From Synechococcus sp. NB0720_010 (GTDB lineage: Bacteria; Cyanobacteriota; Cyanobacteriia; PCC-6307; Cyanobiaceae), in assembly GCF_023078835.1 (NCBI RefSeq), contig NZ_CP090898.1:1614045-1678044 (forward strand): a DNA stretch of 64,000 nucleotides. The letters are read 5' to 3'. Both the position numbers and the translations under genes were made by a program. The notes beneath the pieces were generated by a model. That model saw only the letters and a list, made by a program, of their open reading frames with translations, ran no database searches and was not told where the DNA came from. Position 1 is the first letter of the stretch; each line of letters begins with the position of its first letter. This document shows, in pieces, positions 8,880-19,641 of this stretch.

Positions 8880-10328
8880 TCAGGCCTCGGTGGTGGTCGC
8901 CTCGGCGTCGTCGGCCTTGGCTTTTTTCTTCGCAGCCGGCTTGGCTTTGGCCTTGGGCTTCTCCTCGGAGGCCTCAGCCGCCTTCTCCGTGACGGTGGAG
9001 TTGCTCTCGAGCCAGCCCAGGAGCTTCTCGCGCATCAGATCCTCCTGAACCGCTTGGCGCAGACGGTTGGGATCAATCCGGGAGCTGTCGCTGAAGCCCC
9101 GGCTCAGTTCCTTGACCTTGGCGTCGATCTCGCTGGCTTCCAGTTCCAATTTCTCGGCCGCGGCGAGGGCCTTGAGGGCCAGGCTGCGCTTGAGGCGCTC
9201 CTCGGCTTCAGGGCGGGAGCTTTCGCGCAGGCTTTGGATCAGCTGAGGGGTGAAGAGCTTTTTGACGTCCATCCCTTGCTGGGCCAGTTGGCCAGCGGTT
9301 TGCTCCAGGAGGGTGACGATTTCCTCTTGGACGAGGGTCTCGGGCAGTTCCACCTCCAGTTGCTCCACCAGGGCGGCGAGCAGGGCGTCGTGGCGGTTGG
9401 ACTGGTGGCGGCGCTCGGCGTCTTCCTTCAGCCGGGTCTCCAGATCGCTGCGCAGTTCGGCCAGGGTTTCTTTGTCGCTGGCCTGCTGGGCGAAGGCGTC
9501 ATCGAGGGCCGGCAGCTCACGGCTCTTCAGCTCGCTCAGGGTGATGTCGAAGCTGGCTTTGCGGCCGGCTGCATCCTCCTGGGCGTAATCCTCGGGGAAC
9601 TCGCACTTAATGGTTTTGCTGTCGCCAGCCTTCATGCCGATCACCCCTTCCACGAAGCCGGGGATCATGCGGCCCTCTTCCAGTTCCACCTCCATGGCGT
9701 CGCCGCTTCCGCCTTCGATGGCTTCGCCGTTGTCGCTGTAGGTGCCCTTGAAGCTCAGGACCGCCACATCACCGGCGGCCGCGGCGCGGCCTTCGACCGG
9801 CACCAGGGTGGCCATCTGACGGCGGGACTGCTCGATCAGCTCATCGATGCGAGCTGGATCGAAGCTCACGGATTCAGCTTCAGCCTTCAGACCTTTGGTG
9901 CTTTTGAGCTTCGGAGTGGGCTCCACATCCATCTCAAGGGTCAAGGTCAGTTCTTGACCGGGCTCAAAGCGCTCGAGGAGGGACTCGAAGCCACCGTCCA
10001 GGGCGGGTTGGCCGATGGCGGGGATCTCGGCTTGCTTCAGGGCGTCCTTGAAAACGCTGTCGACGAGCGACTCAAGGGCAGTGGCCCGAATCTGCAGGGG
10101 GCCGATTTGCTGCATCAGCACAGCGCGGGGCACCTTGCCCTTGCGGAAGCCGGGGAGTTTCACGCTGCGGCTCAGCTTCTCGACAGCCGCGTTGTGGCTC
10201 CCTTGGGTGCGTTCACCAGGAACGGCGATCTCGATGGCCATTCGGCTGCCGGGACGGGCGCTGGTGCTCAGCTTCAGGTCTGCCTGTTTGGCAGTGGCTT
10301 TACTGGCGGTGCTAGCGGCAGGGCTCAT
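8880..10328 (-). CDS. tig: Trigger factor (ribosome-associated chaperone, PPIase)
   Basis: The 482-residue protein has the ribosome-docking motif GFRKGKVPR near residue 60, a FKBP-like prolyl isomerase domain around 175-260 and a long helical C-terminal chaperone domain. The last 35 residues are a low-complexity lysine/alanine tail of the kind often added in cyanobacterial copies. It holds nascent chains at the ribosome exit. It is the first gene of the leftward run tig-clpP-clpX-LRAT-dnaX, linking folding and proteolysis. Its promoter should lie in 10329-10450. Confidence 0.96.
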   Translation of the reverse strand: MSPAASTASKATAKQADLKLSTSARPGSRMAIEIAVPGERTQGSHNAAVEKLSRSVKLPGFRKGKVPRAVLMQQIGPLQIRATALESLVDSVFKDALKQAEIPAIGQPALDGGFESLLERFEPGQELTLTLEMDVEPTPKLKSTKGLKAEAESVSFDPARIDELIEQSRRQMATLVPVEGRAAAAGDVAVLSFKGTYSDNGEAIEGGSGDAMEVELEEGRMIPGFVEGVIGMKAGDSKTIKCEFPEDYAQEDAAGRKASFDITLSELKSRELPALDDAFAQQASDKETLAELRSDLETRLKEDAERRHQSNRHDALLAALVEQLEVELPETLVQEEIVTLLEQTAGQLAQQGMDVKKLFTPQLIQSLRESSRPEAEERLKRSLALKALAAAEKLELEASEIDAKVKELSRGFSDSSRIDPNRLRQAVQEDLMREKLLGWLESNSTVTEKAAEASEEKPKAKAKPAAKKKAKADDAEATTTEA

Positions 10329-10758
10329 GGATGTGATCGAAACGGCGGGCCGATGGGTCGGCTGGGGCAGCCCACGATCCTAATTAGTCACCTGTGACGA
10401 GCTCCAACAGGGCTGTACGCCTTCGGCCTTGGCCACGTATTGTTTTGAGCAAGAACCAGTGACCTGAAGAGTTTTGTGGCGGTGTCCCTCGGGACTCCGA
10501 GCAGCTTCTGCAGGTTGTGCATCCGCCTTTACCGGGATGCTCCACCGTTCGTCTTTCTCGGTCTTGGGTTCGTTGATCGCGCTCACCGTTGATTTTTCGC
10601 TCCACCCCTTTTCTCCTTCCACCTCCTTCTGCTGATCGACGCTTCTGATTCAGCCTTTCCCCGTTTCAGCCCTTCTCTCTGTTTGACGGATTCCGCCTCC
10701 GAGTGAGGCCCTGTTCAGATCCCAAGGCATAGAGCTCTCCTTATCCCTTGCACCTCCG
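10329..10758. other. Divergent spacer between tig and asd
   Basis: This 430-base stretch has no convincing gene. Open frames here have poor, arginine/serine-rich translations. Near tig, reading leftward, there is a -10-like TAATTA (about 10379-10386) and just upstream an inverted repeat GTCAC-CT-GTGAC at 10387-10398. The right half (about 10600-10750) is pyrimidine-rich on the plus strand. No Shine-Dalgarno sequence is seen before asd. A non-coding RNA is possible, but I recognise none. Confidence 0.5.
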
Positions 10759-11834
<1,076 letters not shown>

Positions 11835-11838
<4 letters not shown>

Positions 11839-12752
11839 GCAAGGCCTTGACCCCAGGCGCCCACTCCCCTGCCCCCTTTGGTCGTGTGATCACCGCGATG
11901 ATCACCCCCTTCGCGGCCGATGGCTCGGTGGACTTGCCGATGGCGGCCAAGCTGGCGAGCCATCTGGTGGATCACGGTTCCGATGGTCTGGTGATTTGCG
12001 GCACCACCGGCGAGTCCCCCACCCTGAGTTGGGATGAACAGCACCAACTGTTCTCCGCCGTGAAGGAGGCCGTCGGTGCCCGCGCCAAGGTGTTGGCGGG
12101 AACGGGCAGTAATTGCACGGCCGAGGCCGTCGAGGCCATCGGTGAAGCGGCAGCCCTCGGTGCCGATGGCGCCCTGGTCGTTGTGCCTTACTACAACAAG
12201 CCTCCCCAGGAAGGCCTTGAGGCGCATTTCCGGGCCGTGGCCCAGGCGGCGCCCCAGACGCCACTGATGCTCTACAACATTCCTGGCCGCACCGGTTGCA
12301 GCCTCAATCCAGAGACCGCCGCACGGTTGATGGATTGTCCGAACGTGGTCAGCTTCAAGGCCGCGAGCGGCACGACTGAGGAGGTCAGCGCCCTGCGTGC
12401 GGTCTGCGGCGAGCGTCTGGCGATCTACAGCGGTGACGATGCGCTGACGCTGCCGATGATGGCCGTCGGCGCCGTTGGCGTGGTCAGCGTGGCTAGCCAC
12501 ATTGCAGGCGATCAGATCCAGCGCATGGTCCAGGCCTTCCTGGCCGGAGAACTCAGTGCCGCCCTGGCCGTGCATGAGCAACTGCTTCCGCTCTGCAAGG
12601 CCCTCTTCTGCACCACCAATCCCATTCCCGTGAAGGCGGCTTTGGAACTGAGCGGTTGGCCCGTAGGTGCCCCACGTCTTCCTTTGGTTTCTGCATCGAG
12701 CGATGTGCGCGAACAACTCACCTCCGTCCTGGCAGCCCTGCGTCCCACTTGA
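11835..12752 (+). CDS. dapA: 4-hydroxy-tetrahydrodipicolinate synthase
   Basis: The 305-residue aldolase condenses pyruvate with aspartate semialdehyde, the first committed step to diaminopimelate and lysine. Signature pieces are GTTGESPTL near residue 56, YYNKPPQEG, and the Schiff-base lysine in VSFKAASG near 174. Its substrate is the product of the overlapping upstream gene asd. Confidence 0.97.
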
Positions 12753-12837
12753 CGCCAAGGCCGACCTGACCTGTTGCTGAGCAACCCCTTTCTCAACGTT
12801 TGTTCCCCGTGCGGCTGAGCCGCCTCCCCTTTTCTGA

Positions 12838-14838
12838 ATGACTTCTCAAACCCCTGGCCGTAACGGCGCCGCCAAGCAGCCCCACCTGCGGGTGATCCCC
12901 CTCGGTGGCCTCCATGAGATCGGCAAGAACACCTGTGTGTTCGAGTACGGCGACGACATCATGCTCGTGGATGCCGGCCTGGCCTTCCCCAGCGATGGCA
13001 TGCACGGCGTGAACGTCGTGATGCCCGACACCAGCTATCTCAAGGAGAACCAGAAGCGCATCCGCGGCATGATCGTGACCCACGGTCACGAGGACCACAT
13101 CGGTGGTATTTCCCACCACCTCAAGAACTTCAACATCCCGGTGATCTATGGCCCCCGGCTGGCCATGTCGATGCTCCAGGGAAAGATGGAAGAGGCCGGC
13201 GTCACCGACCGCACCACCATTCAGACCGTGGGTCCGCGGGACGTGGTGAAGGTGGGCCAGCACTTCTCGGTGGAGTTCATCCGCAACACCCACTCGATGG
13301 CGGACAGCTTCTCGCTGGCCATCACCACTCCGGTGGGAACGATCATCTTCACGGGTGACTTCAAGTTCGACCACACCCCGGTCGACGGTGAGTATTTCGA
13401 TATGGCCCGCCTCGCCCACCACGGCGAGCAGGGTGTCCTCTGCCTGTTCAGTGACTCCACCAACGCTGAGGTCCCTGGCTTCTGTCCTCCTGAGCGCTCG
13501 GTCTTCCCCGCCCTCGATCGCCATATCGCCCAGGCCGAAGGCCGGGTGATCATCACCACCTTTGCGAGCTCCATCCATCGCGTCGCGATGATCCTCGAGC
13601 TGGCCATGAAGAACGGCCGCAAGGTCGGCCTCTTGGGCCGCTCCATGCTCAACGTGATCGCCAAGGCCCGTGAACTGGGCTACATGCGCGCTCCGGATGA
13701 TCTGTTTGTCCCGATCAAGCAAATCCGTGATCTGCCCGATCGCGAGACCCTGTTGCTGATGACCGGTAGCCAGGGTGAGCCCTTGGCCGCCCTGAGCCGC
13801 ATCTCCCGTGGCGAGCACCCCCAGGTGCAGGTCAAGAGCAGCGACACGATCATCTTCTCCGCCAGCCCGATCCCGGGGAACACCATCTCCGTGGTGAACA
13901 CCATTGACCGGCTGATGATGCTGGGCGCCAAGGTCGTCTACGGCAAGGGCGAGGGCATCCACGTCTCTGGCCACGGTTTCCAGGAGGACCAGAAGCTGAT
14001 GCTGGCCCTCACCCGTCCCAAGTTCTTCGTGCCGGTGCACGGCGAGCACCGCATGCTCGTCTGCCACAGCAAGACCGCCCAGTCCATGGGCGTTCCGGCC
14101 GACAACATGCTGATCATCGACAACGGAGACGTTGTTGAGCTGACGGCCGATTCGATCAAGAAGGGCGAGCCCGTCAAGGCGGGCATCGAACTGCTCGACG
14201 CCTCCCGCAATGGCATCGTCGACGCCCGTGTTCTCAAAGAGCGTCAGCAGCTCGCCGATGACGGCGTCATCACGATGCTCGCCGTGATCAGCACCGACGG
14301 TGTGATGGCGGCGCCTCCGCGGGTCAACCTGCGTGGCGTGGTCACCGCCGCGGATCCCCGCAAGCTCAGCCTCTGGACCGAGCGGGAAATCACCTGGGTG
14401 CTCGAGAACCGCTGGCAGCAACTGTCCCGGAACACCGGTGGCAAGGCTCCCGAAGTGGACTGGATGGGCGTCCAGCGCGAAATCGAAGTGGGTCTGCAGC
14501 GTCGCCTGCGCCGCGAACTACAAGTCGAGCCCCTGATCATCTGCCTGGTGCAGCCCGCCCCTGGTGGCACCCCGGCCTACAAGGGCCGCGCGGATGCAGA
14601 GCCCGACACCCGTCCGGCCCCCCGCGGTCGCCGCGACGGCAACCGTGATGGCAACCGCGACCGGGATCGGGATCGCACGCCCCGCCGTGAACTGGCTCCT
14701 GTCGGTGCTGCCGCCTCCGCCGCTTCGGCTGCGCCTGCGCCTGCGCCGGTGAAGGCTGCTCCTGTTGCGGCTGCTCCCAAGGTCGAGGAACCTGAAATCG
14801 CCGGCCGCACCCGTCGTCGCCGCTCCGCCGCGAGCTGA
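12838..14838 (+). CDS. rnj: Ribonuclease J
   Basis: The 666-residue protein is a metallo-beta-lactamase/beta-CASP nuclease with exo- and endonuclease activity in RNA decay. The metal motif THGHEDHIGG is near residue 80, with further ligands in FTGDFKFD and VPVHGEHRM. Residues about 580-666 form an arginine/aspartate-rich stretch (RDGNRDRDRDR) followed by an alanine/proline-rich segment and a basic end (RTRRRRSAAS). This cyanobacterial-style tail may bind RNA or partners. The gene follows dapA by 85 bases, an arrangement seen in related cyanobacteria. Confidence 0.95.
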   Translation: MTSQTPGRNGAAKQPHLRVIPLGGLHEIGKNTCVFEYGDDIMLVDAGLAFPSDGMHGVNVVMPDTSYLKENQKRIRGMIVTHGHEDHIGGISHHLKNFNIPVIYGPRLAMSMLQGKMEEAGVTDRTTIQTVGPRDVVKVGQHFSVEFIRNTHSMADSFSLAITTPVGTIIFTGDFKFDHTPVDGEYFDMARLAHHGEQGVLCLFSDSTNAEVPGFCPPERSVFPALDRHIAQAEGRVIITTFASSIHRVAMILELAMKNGRKVGLLGRSMLNVIAKARELGYMRAPDDLFVPIKQIRDLPDRETLLLMTGSQGEPLAALSRISRGEHPQVQVKSSDTIIFSASPIPGNTISVVNTIDRLMMLGAKVVYGKGEGIHVSGHGFQEDQKLMLALTRPKFFVPVHGEHRMLVCHSKTAQSMGVPADNMLIIDNGDVVELTADSIKKGEPVKAGIELLDASRNGIVDARVLKERQQLADDGVITMLAVISTDGVMAAPPRVNLRGVVTAADPRKLSLWTEREITWVLENRWQQLSRNTGGKAPEVDWMGVQREIEVGLQRRLRRELQVEPLIICLVQPAPGGTPAYKGRADAEPDTRPAPRGRRDGNRDGNRDRDRDRTPRRELAPVGAAASAASAAPAPAPVKAAPVAAAPKVEEPEIAGRTRRRRSAAS

Positions 14839-14852
14839 CTGCTGCTGCGGCC

Positions 14853-15563
14853 CTAGGGCCGTTTCAGCCTGAAGAACCGCCTCCAGTTGCTCCCCTCATG
14901 GAGGGGCTCCTGGGGGCGGTTTTCGCTGAAGGGCAGCTCCACCACAAGGTTTCCTTGGCTGTAGTCGGGCCACTCACGCTCGGCTGGCGCCGCGTCGTCC
15001 GTTGGCTGAGGCTCAAGCTCAGGTTCATCGGCGAGGACCTCGACGTTGGGTGCGGCATCGCCCCAGGGCGTTGCCGGCGAGCCGTCAATCACCGTCGGCG
15101 TTGCGATGACGGGTGGTGGTCCACTGGCGGGCACCTCAGTCCAGGCCGCCTGCAGGGCGGTGAGGGCCTCCTGGGGTTCGCTCAGTTGGTTGAGCCAGGG
15201 GGTGGCAGGAAGTTCGGGCAGATCCCCAATCGCTTGCTGGGAGCTGGGCTCCTCCTGGGCTGCTGGTTGCAGTTGACAGCGCTGGAGCCCGGCCTGGGCG
15301 AGGTCCACCAGGGTGGAGGGGGCCGTGCTGTCCGCGACAGCTTGGTAGTAGGCCTGCGCGTCCTGGGGCTGCCCCAGTCCGTAGAGGTGAATGTGACCCG
15401 TTAGTAGCTGGAGCCGGCTGAGGGCGGTCTCTGACTCAGGCCCAGAGGCGCTGGCTTGCAGCTCGTGCAGCAAGGCCTCAGCCCCCTGGAGCGCATCGCT
15501 GAAGCGCCCTTCTCCGTACGCCCGTTCGATGGCTGCGTAGCGATCACTGCTTGCGCTGCTCAT
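14853..15563 (-). CDS. Hypothetical protein with helical-repeat N terminus
   Basis: I do not recognise the family. The 236-residue protein has an alanine/leucine-rich helical first half (about 1-110) resembling TPR repeats. An acidic, proline-rich and probably disordered middle (about 115-215) follows, and the C terminus is short, basic and aromatic (NWRRFFRLKRP). No signal peptide or membrane span is seen. Its stop codon lies inside a 14-base perfect palindrome at 14848-14861, which may act as a weak two-way transcription end for it and the convergent rnj gene. It lies 58 bases downstream of tilS on the same strand. Confidence 0.6.
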   Translation of the reverse strand: MSSASSDRYAAIERAYGEGRFSDALQGAEALLHELQASASGPESETALSRLQLLTGHIHLYGLGQPQDAQAYYQAVADSTAPSTLVDLAQAGLQRCQLQPAAQEEPSSQQAIGDLPELPATPWLNQLSEPQEALTALQAAWTEVPASGPPPVIATPTVIDGSPATPWGDAAPNVEVLADEPELEPQPTDDAAPAEREWPDYSQGNLVVELPFSENRPQEPLHEGSNWRRFFRLKRP

Positions 15564-15621
15564 GGCGTTGCGCCGTTCCCGCTCCGGTTTAGGTCGTTTT
15601 GCCAGACCTGGCCGCGCTTCT

Positions 15622-16605
15622 TCAGGGCTCCAACCAGATCAGCTCACGGTCCCAGCGCAGGGAGCGCCCCCTGCTGAGATCCCACTGGCCAGGACCGCAG
15701 TGGGGCGGCAGGCGATGGAGAAGCTGCTCCAACTGTTCCGCGTTGCCCAGGCTGAGGCCCTCGCGGGTCAGCCAGTGGTGCAGCAGCAGCCGTTGATTGC
15801 TGAGGGTCAGGCCGCTGAGGGGGCGTCGCCTTAACGCCGGCTGAGCCTGGGCCGTTTCGGTTTGCAGGCTGCCCAGGGCGAGATCCACCAACTGCTCGCC
15901 GCCGTCCTGCTCTTGGGCCAGCCGTTCGCTCAGTTGGCTGATGCGTTCGCTGGCTCCGGGGTGGAGGGCCTCAAGCACAGGCAGCACCTCGTGGCGGATC
16001 CGATTGCGACTGAAGCGCGGGTCGCTGTTGCTGGGGTCCAGCCAAATCGGCAGGCCCAGCTGCTGGCAGAGCTGGGCGGTGTCACTGCGGGAGAACCCCA
16101 GCAGTGGGCGGACCAGTTCAATCGTGCCGCTGAGCGTGCGCCGTTGCCGGAGGCTGGAGAGCCCGCGGCGATGGCTGCCGCGGGCGAGTTGGAGCAGGAC
16201 CGTCTCGCTGCGGTCGCTGGCGGTGTGTCCGGTGACGACCCTGCGGCAGCCCAGGCGCTGGGCGTGGGTCTGGAGCTGCCCATAGCGCCAGTCGCGGGCT
16301 GAGGCTTCATCCCTCTTTGGACTCTCCCAGTCGTCGACCTGGATCGGCAGGCCCTGGTCCTGGGCCCAGGCCTGGAGTTCGCGGGCTTGCTGCTCGGCTT
16401 CAGGGCGCCAACCGTGGTTGCCATGCCAGAGCTGCAGCTGCCAGTGGTGGAGACGTTTCAGGTCGTTCAGGAGCCCCACCAAGGCCATGGAGTCTTGGCC
16501 ACCGGAGACGGCCAGTAGCAGGGGCTCCCCATCGGGCAGCAGAGCCTGCTGCTGGAGCAGCTGCTGATGCAGGCGCCGATGCAGATCACTCCAGCGTTCA
16601 GCCAT
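15622..16605 (-). CDS. tilS: tRNA(Ile)-lysidine synthetase
   Basis: The 327-residue protein is an N-type ATP pyrophosphatase with the PP-loop SGGQDS at 34-39, followed by HGNHGWR and VTGHTASDRSETVLLQL, typical of TilS. It converts C34 to lysidine in the tRNA that reads AUA, so it is essential. It is shorter than the E. coli enzyme, consistent with the minimal cyanobacterial form lacking the full C-terminal domain. It is divergent from ycf23 across 62 bases. Confidence 0.93.
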   Translation of the reverse strand: MAERWSDLHRRLHQQLLQQQALLPDGEPLLLAVSGGQDSMALVGLLNDLKRLHHWQLQLWHGNHGWRPEAEQQARELQAWAQDQGLPIQVDDWESPKRDEASARDWRYGQLQTHAQRLGCRRVVTGHTASDRSETVLLQLARGSHRRGLSSLRQRRTLSGTIELVRPLLGFSRSDTAQLCQQLGLPIWLDPSNSDPRFSRNRIRHEVLPVLEALHPGASERISQLSERLAQEQDGGEQLVDLALGSLQTETAQAQPALRRRPLSGLTLSNQRLLLHHWLTREGLSLGNAEQLEQLLHRLPPHCGPGQWDLSRGRSLRWDRELIWLEP

Positions 16606-16667
16606 GCCCCCAGCCTGATTCGCCCTGGCTCAGCGTGTGAGAATCGCAAAACTCCATCTGTACTGGC

Positions 16668-17423
16668 ATGTCCCGCCTCGATCGGCTGCCCGCTTCCCTT
16701 CGCATGGCCCTGGCCGAGAAGCGCGCTCTCAAGGTGATTGCTGGCCTCACCAACTTTGACGCCGCCAGCGTCGAGCGCATCAGCCGTGCGGCTGGCCTCG
16801 GTGGTGCGGATCTGATCGACGTGGCCTGTGATGCTGAGCTGGTGCAGCTGGCCGCCTCGGTCTCGGGCCTGCCCATCTGCGTGAGCGCCGTCGATCCTGA
16901 GTTGTTCCCCGCCGCCGTGGCCGCCGGTGCCGCCATGGTCGAGATCGGCAACTACGACGCCTTCTATCCCCTCGGCCGCATCTTTGATGCCGCTGAGGTG
17001 CTCTCCATCACTCGCCGCACCCGCGAGCTGCTGCCCGAGGTGGTGCTGAGCGTGACCGTCCCCCACGTGCTGCCCATCGACCAACAGGAGCAGCTCGCTG
17101 CTGATCTGGTGGCCGCCGGTGCCGACATCATCCAGACCGAAGGTGGCACCAGTGCCAAGCCCTTCAGTGCCGGCAGCCTCGGCCTGATCGAGAAGGCCGC
17201 TCCCACCCTGGCTGCTGCCCACAGCATCAGCCGCGCCGTCTCGGTGCCGGTGCTCTGCGCTTCTGGACTGTCTTCCGTCACCGTGCCGATGGCCATCGCC
17301 TCCGGTGCCGCTGGCGTGGGCGTGGGCTCCGCCGTCAACAAGCTCAACGATCAGCTGGCCATGGTCGCCGTGGTTCGTGGCCTGCGCGAGGCCCTGGGCA
17401 GCGCCGTCAAGGCAGCCGTCTGA
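16668..17423 (+). CDS. ycf23: Ycf23 / DUF561 family protein
   Basis: The 251-residue protein matches the Ycf23/DUF561 family found in cyanobacteria and red-algal plastids. Its glycine/alanine-rich segments (AGLTNFDAASVERIS, GADIIQTEGGTS, ASGAAGVGVGSAVNKL) fit a TIM-barrel, phosphate-binding fold. Its biochemical role is unknown. It is followed by a strong intrinsic terminator, so it is probably a single-gene transcript. Confidence 0.85.
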   Translation: MSRLDRLPASLRMALAEKRALKVIAGLTNFDAASVERISRAAGLGGADLIDVACDAELVQLAASVSGLPICVSAVDPELFPAAVAAGAAMVEIGNYDAFYPLGRIFDAAEVLSITRRTRELLPEVVLSVTVPHVLPIDQQEQLAADLVAAGADIIQTEGGTSAKPFSAGSLGLIEKAAPTLAAAHSISRAVSVPVLCASGLSSVTVPMAIASGAAGVGVGSAVNKLNDQLAMVAVVRGLREALGSAVKAAV

Positions 17424-17452
17424 TCCTCAAGGCATCACCGCTTTGGACGTCA

Positions 17453-17480
17453 CCCATGCCCTCCGGGGCATGGGTTTTTT
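17453..17480 (+). terminator. Intrinsic terminator after ycf23
   Basis: A perfect 9-bp stem CCCATGCCC / GGGCATGGG with loop TCCG is followed by six T residues. It separates ycf23 from uvrB. Confidence 0.93.
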
Positions 17481-17528
17481 GTTGGTTCGGCAGCCACACC
17501 GCCTGGGCGGTTGTCCGAGAATGCCCCG

Positions 17529-19538
17529 ATGCCTAACCCGTTTGAAATCCACGCTCCCTACGAGCCCAAGGGGGATCAGCCCGAGGCGATCAAGGCGTTG
17601 GTGGCTGGCGTGGAATCAGGCGAGCGCTATCAGACCCTGTTGGGTGCGACGGGAACCGGCAAGACCTTCACCATCGCCAATGTGATTGCCAAGACCGGCC
17701 GGCCGGCCTTGGTCTTGGCCCATAACAAAACCCTGGCGGCCCAGCTCTGCAATGAGCTCAGGGAGTTCTTCCCGAAGAACGCCGTTGAGTACTTCATCTC
17801 CTACTACGACTATTACCAGCCGGAGGCCTATGTGCCGGTCTCCGATACCTACATCGCCAAAACAGCCTCGATCAACGAAGAGATCGACATGCTGCGGCAC
17901 TCCGCGACCCGCTCTCTCTTTGAGCGCCGTGATGTGATCGTCGTGGCCTCCATTAGCTGTATCTACGGCCTGGGAATCCCCAGTGAGTACCTCAAGGCCG
18001 CCGTCAAATTTGAGGTGGGCGAGACCCTCAATCTCAGGAGTTCCCTGCGGGACTTGGTCAACAACCAGTACTCCCGCAACGACCTGGAGATCTCCCGTGG
18101 ACGCTTCCGGGTGCGGGGGGACGTGCTGGAGATCGGCCCCGCCTACGAGGACCGCCTGGTGCGGATTGAACTCTTTGGTGATGAAGTCGAGGCCATTCGC
18201 TATGTGGACCCCACTACCGGGGAAATCCTGCAGAGCCTGGAATCGATCAGCATCTATCCGGCCAAGCACTTCGTGACTCCCAAGGAGCGCCTGGAGGATG
18301 CGATCAAGGCCATTCGCTCGGAGCTGCGGGAGCGCCTGGACGTGCTCAACGAGCAGGGGAAATTGTTGGAGGCACAGCGCCTGGAGCAGCGCACCACCTA
18401 CGACCTGGAGATGCTCGAGCAGGTCGGCTACTGCAATGGCGTTGAGAACTATGCGCGCCATCTGGCGGGCCGCGAGGCGGGCACACCGCCGGAGTGCCTG
18501 ATCGACTATTTCCCTGAGGACTGGTTGCTGGTGGTGGATGAGTCCCACGTCACCTGCTCCCAGCTGCAGGCGATGTACAACGGCGACCAAGCGCGCAAGG
18601 GCGTGCTGATTGAGCACGGCTTCCGGCTTCCCAGTGCTGCAGACAACCGTCCGCTCAAGGGGGATGAGTTCTGGGAGAAGGCCCGGCAGAGCATTTTTGT
18701 CAGCGCCACACCCGGGGATTGGGAGCTCAAGCAGAGCGATTCCGAGGTGGTCCAACAGGTGATCCGTCCGACCGGGGTGCTGGATCCCATCGTTGAGGTG
18801 CGTCCCACCGATGGCCAGGTGGATGACCTCTTGGGTGAAATTCGTACCCGTGCCGAGAAGAAGGAGCGGGTCTTGGTCACGACCCTGACCAAGCGGATGG
18901 CGGAAGACCTCACGGACTACCTCGCTGAGAACGGCGTCCGGGTTCGCTATCTCCACTCGGAGATCCACTCGATCGAGCGGATCGAGATCATCCAGGACCT
19001 GCGCAATGGCGAGTACGACGTGCTGGTGGGTGTGAACCTCCTGCGGGAGGGCCTGGATCTGCCCGAGGTCTCCCTGGTGGCGATCCTGGATGCCGACAAG
19101 GAGGGGTTCCTGCGGGCTGAGCGCTCCTTGATTCAGACCATCGGCCGGGCCGCTCGTCACGTGGAGGGGGTAGCCCTGCTCTACGCCGACAACCTGACGG
19201 ATTCGATGGCCAAGGCCATCTCAGAAACCGAGCGCAGACGTGCGATTCAGCAGGCCTACAACGAGAAGCACGGAATCACGCCGACGCCCGCTGGTAAGCG
19301 GGGCGGCAATTCGATCCTGGCCTTCTTGGAGGTTTCCAGGCGCCTGAACGACGAGCAGTTGGAGCAGGCCACCGAGCAGGCCGAGCACAACGATGTCCCG
19401 CTCGATGCCCTGCCGGAGCTGATTCAACAGCTCGAGGACAAGATGAAATCAGCGGCAAAAAATCTTGACTTTGAGGAAGCCGCCAACCTGCGCGATCGCA
19501 TCAAAAGCCTGCGCCAAAAGCTTGTAGGGAAGCCCTAA
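17529..19538 (+). CDS. uvrB: Excinuclease ABC subunit B
   Basis: The 669-residue DNA repair helicase takes over the lesion from UvrA and recruits UvrC. It has Walker A GATGTGKT at 39-46, the damage-probing beta-hairpin [11 protein letters not shown], the helicase motif TIGRAARH and a C-terminal UVR domain that contacts UvrC. I use the ATG at 17529 ([15 protein letters not shown]); a TTG six codons upstream is possible but adds residues outside the family alignment. Confidence 0.97.
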   Translation: MPNPFEIHAPYEPKGDQPEAIKALVAGVESGERYQTLLGATGTGKTFTIANVIAKTGRPALVLAHNKTLAAQLCNELREFFPKNAVEYFISYYDYYQPEAYVPVSDTYIAKTASINEEIDMLRHSATRSLFERRDVIVVASISCIYGLGIPSEYLKAAVKFEVGETLNLRSSLRDLVNNQYSRNDLEISRGRFRVRGDVLEIGPAYEDRLVRIELFGDEVEAIRYVDPTTGEILQSLESISIYPAKHFVTPKERLEDAIKAIRSELRERLDVLNEQGKLLEAQRLEQRTTYDLEMLEQVGYCNGVENYARHLAGREAGTPPECLIDYFPEDWLLVVDESHVTCSQLQAMYNGDQARKGVLIEHGFRLPSAADNRPLKGDEFWEKARQSIFVSATPGDWELKQSDSEVVQQVIRPTGVLDPIVEVRPTDGQVDDLLGEIRTRAEKKERVLVTTLTKRMAEDLTDYLAENGVRVRYLHSEIHSIERIEIIQDLRNGEYDVLVGVNLLREGLDLPEVSLVAILDADKEGFLRAERSLIQTIGRAARHVEGVALLYADNLTDSMAKAISETERRRAIQQAYNEKHGITPTPAGKRGGNSILAFLEVSRRLNDEQLEQATEQAEHNDVPLDALPELIQQLEDKMKSAAKNLDFEEAANLRDRIKSLRQKLVGKP

Positions 19539-19625
19539 GTCAGCGAAAAGCGCGACGCGATCTCAGCTTGATCTTTCCCTTTTCTTCCGACTTCGCCTCT
19601 GGAATCGCGGCTAAAGGTGAGCTAA

Positions 19626-19640
19626 TCGCCGAGGAGGCGA
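19626..19640 (+). promoter_or_regulatory. Hairpin over the sps ribosome-binding site
   Basis: TCGCC at 19626-19630 can pair with GGCGA at 19636-19640 around the loop GAGGA. The Shine-Dalgarno sequence GAGGAGG (19631-19637) is therefore partly paired, immediately before the TTG start of sps at 19642. This is visible structure; any regulatory effect is inference. Confidence 0.4.
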
Positions 19641-19641
19641 A

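Noticed and set aside
10380-10622. 73-80 codon minus-strand frames in the tig-asd spacer
   Set aside because: Charged low-complexity translations with no start signals, overlapping the tig promoter region.
12793-14421. 542-codon minus-strand open frame opposite rnj
   Set aside because: Antisense shadow of RNase J; histidine/aspartate-rich composition typical of reversed GC-rich coding sequence.
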